DNA of 64,000 nt from Aliiroseovarius sp. S1123 (GTDB lineage Bacteria > Pseudomonadota > Alphaproteobacteria > Rhodobacterales > Rhodobacteraceae), in assembly GCF_023015885.1 (NCBI RefSeq), contig NZ_JALKBE010000010.1, positions 57,972 to 121,971 on the forward strand, in the 5' to 3' direction. Under the pieces are notes generated by a model. The model did no database searches. It was not told the origin of the DNA and worked only from the letters and a program-made list of their open reading frames with translations. Made by a program: the position numbers and the translations under genes. Below are positions 63,882 through 64,000 of the stretch, in pieces (position 1 is the first letter of the stretch; the number at the start of each line of letters is the position of its first letter).

Positions 63882-64000
63882 TCAAACCTGTTGCGGTTTC
63901 ATGTCGTCTTTGCTGATGCCAGCGACTTTGACGGGTTTTTTCATCGCGTCGCGGCGGAAGGGTTCGCCCAGTTCCTGGTTGATCATCGCTTCGATCAGGG
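63882..64000 (-). CDS. xsc: Sulfoacetaldehyde acetyltransferase, C-terminal end only
   Basis: The last 39 codons are in the window: LIEAMINQELGEPFRRDAMK, then KPVKVAGISKDDMKPQQV and a stop. This tail, with EPFRRDAMKKP, is characteristic of Xsc, the thiamine-diphosphate enzyme that splits sulfoacetaldehyde to sulfite and acetyl phosphate. The pta gene downstream supports the assignment. Confidence 0.85.
   Translation of the reverse strand, partial: LIEAMINQELGEPFRRDAMKKPVKVAGISKDDMKPQQV

Overview
The window looks like a chromosomal stretch of a marine Rhodobacteraceae (Roseobacter-group alphaproteobacterium). The reasons are a GC-rich composition, an alphaproteobacterial SOS box of the form GTTC-N7-GTTC in front of mmcB, a tRNA-His without an encoded extra 5' G, short proteins of types I associate with Rhodobacteraceae, an xsc-pta (organosulfonate) end, and a paaABCDE-paaZ-paaX operon of the kind common in roseobacters. 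Identities come from reading motifs by eye; no database search was possible.

Layout. 1-4.3 kb: minus-strand valine/branched-chain acyl-CoA genes (partial enoyl-CoA hydratase/hydrolase, acyl-CoA dehydrogenase, a separate glutamate-cysteine-ligase-like gene, mmsA), with a divergent LysR gene. 5.4-11.7 kb: housekeeping genes (CBS protein, coaD, mmcB, tRNA-His, an RluD-type pseudouridine synthase, a cardiolipin synthase, rpoH), plus a candidate structured RNA between coaD and mmcB and tandem hairpins before coaD. 11.8-20.2 kb: a nine-gene minus-strand phenylacetate operon, pcaF-paaABCDE-(PaaA/C-like protein)-paaZ-paaX. 20.3-26.9 kb: a minus-strand housekeeping operon (SPOR lipoprotein, DacA-type carboxypeptidase, tmk, holB, tatD-type hydrolase, metallo-hydrolase, AEC transporter). 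27.0-27.9 kb: tRNA-Ser followed by an integrase remnant and a phasin-like fragment, a recombination scar.

28-43.3 kb: a myo-inositol catabolism and uptake island. It holds iolDCBJG on the minus strand, two further Gfo/Idh/MocA dehydrogenases with iolE on the plus strand, a LacI repressor, and an ABC transporter (binding protein, permease, single-domain ATPase). Two perfect palindromes sharing the core TTTGCAACCGGTTGCAAA lie in the two divergent promoter regions and predict one LacI regulon. The malonate semialdehyde made by this pathway could be handled by the mmsA product at 2.8-4.3 kb.

43.3-50.7 kb: accessory genes. These are an orphan lipoprotein, a two-gene operon of a stand-alone NRPS module (C-A-PCP-thioesterase, with Cys in place of the thioesterase Ser) and a ketopantoate-reductase-like enzyme, and an amine-oxidase-type flavoprotein. 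The NRPS pair is the best candidate here for an undescribed biosynthetic system. 50.9-55.1 kb: a FAD-oxidoreductase/SelD fusion converging on mnmH (selenouridine tRNA modification), then a decayed imelysin gene. 55.2-64 kb: a 5-oxoprolinase-type enzyme, a zinc-uptake locus (znuA diverging from zur-znuC-znuB across a Zur-like box), two convergent phosphotransacetylase paralogues, and the 3' end of xsc.
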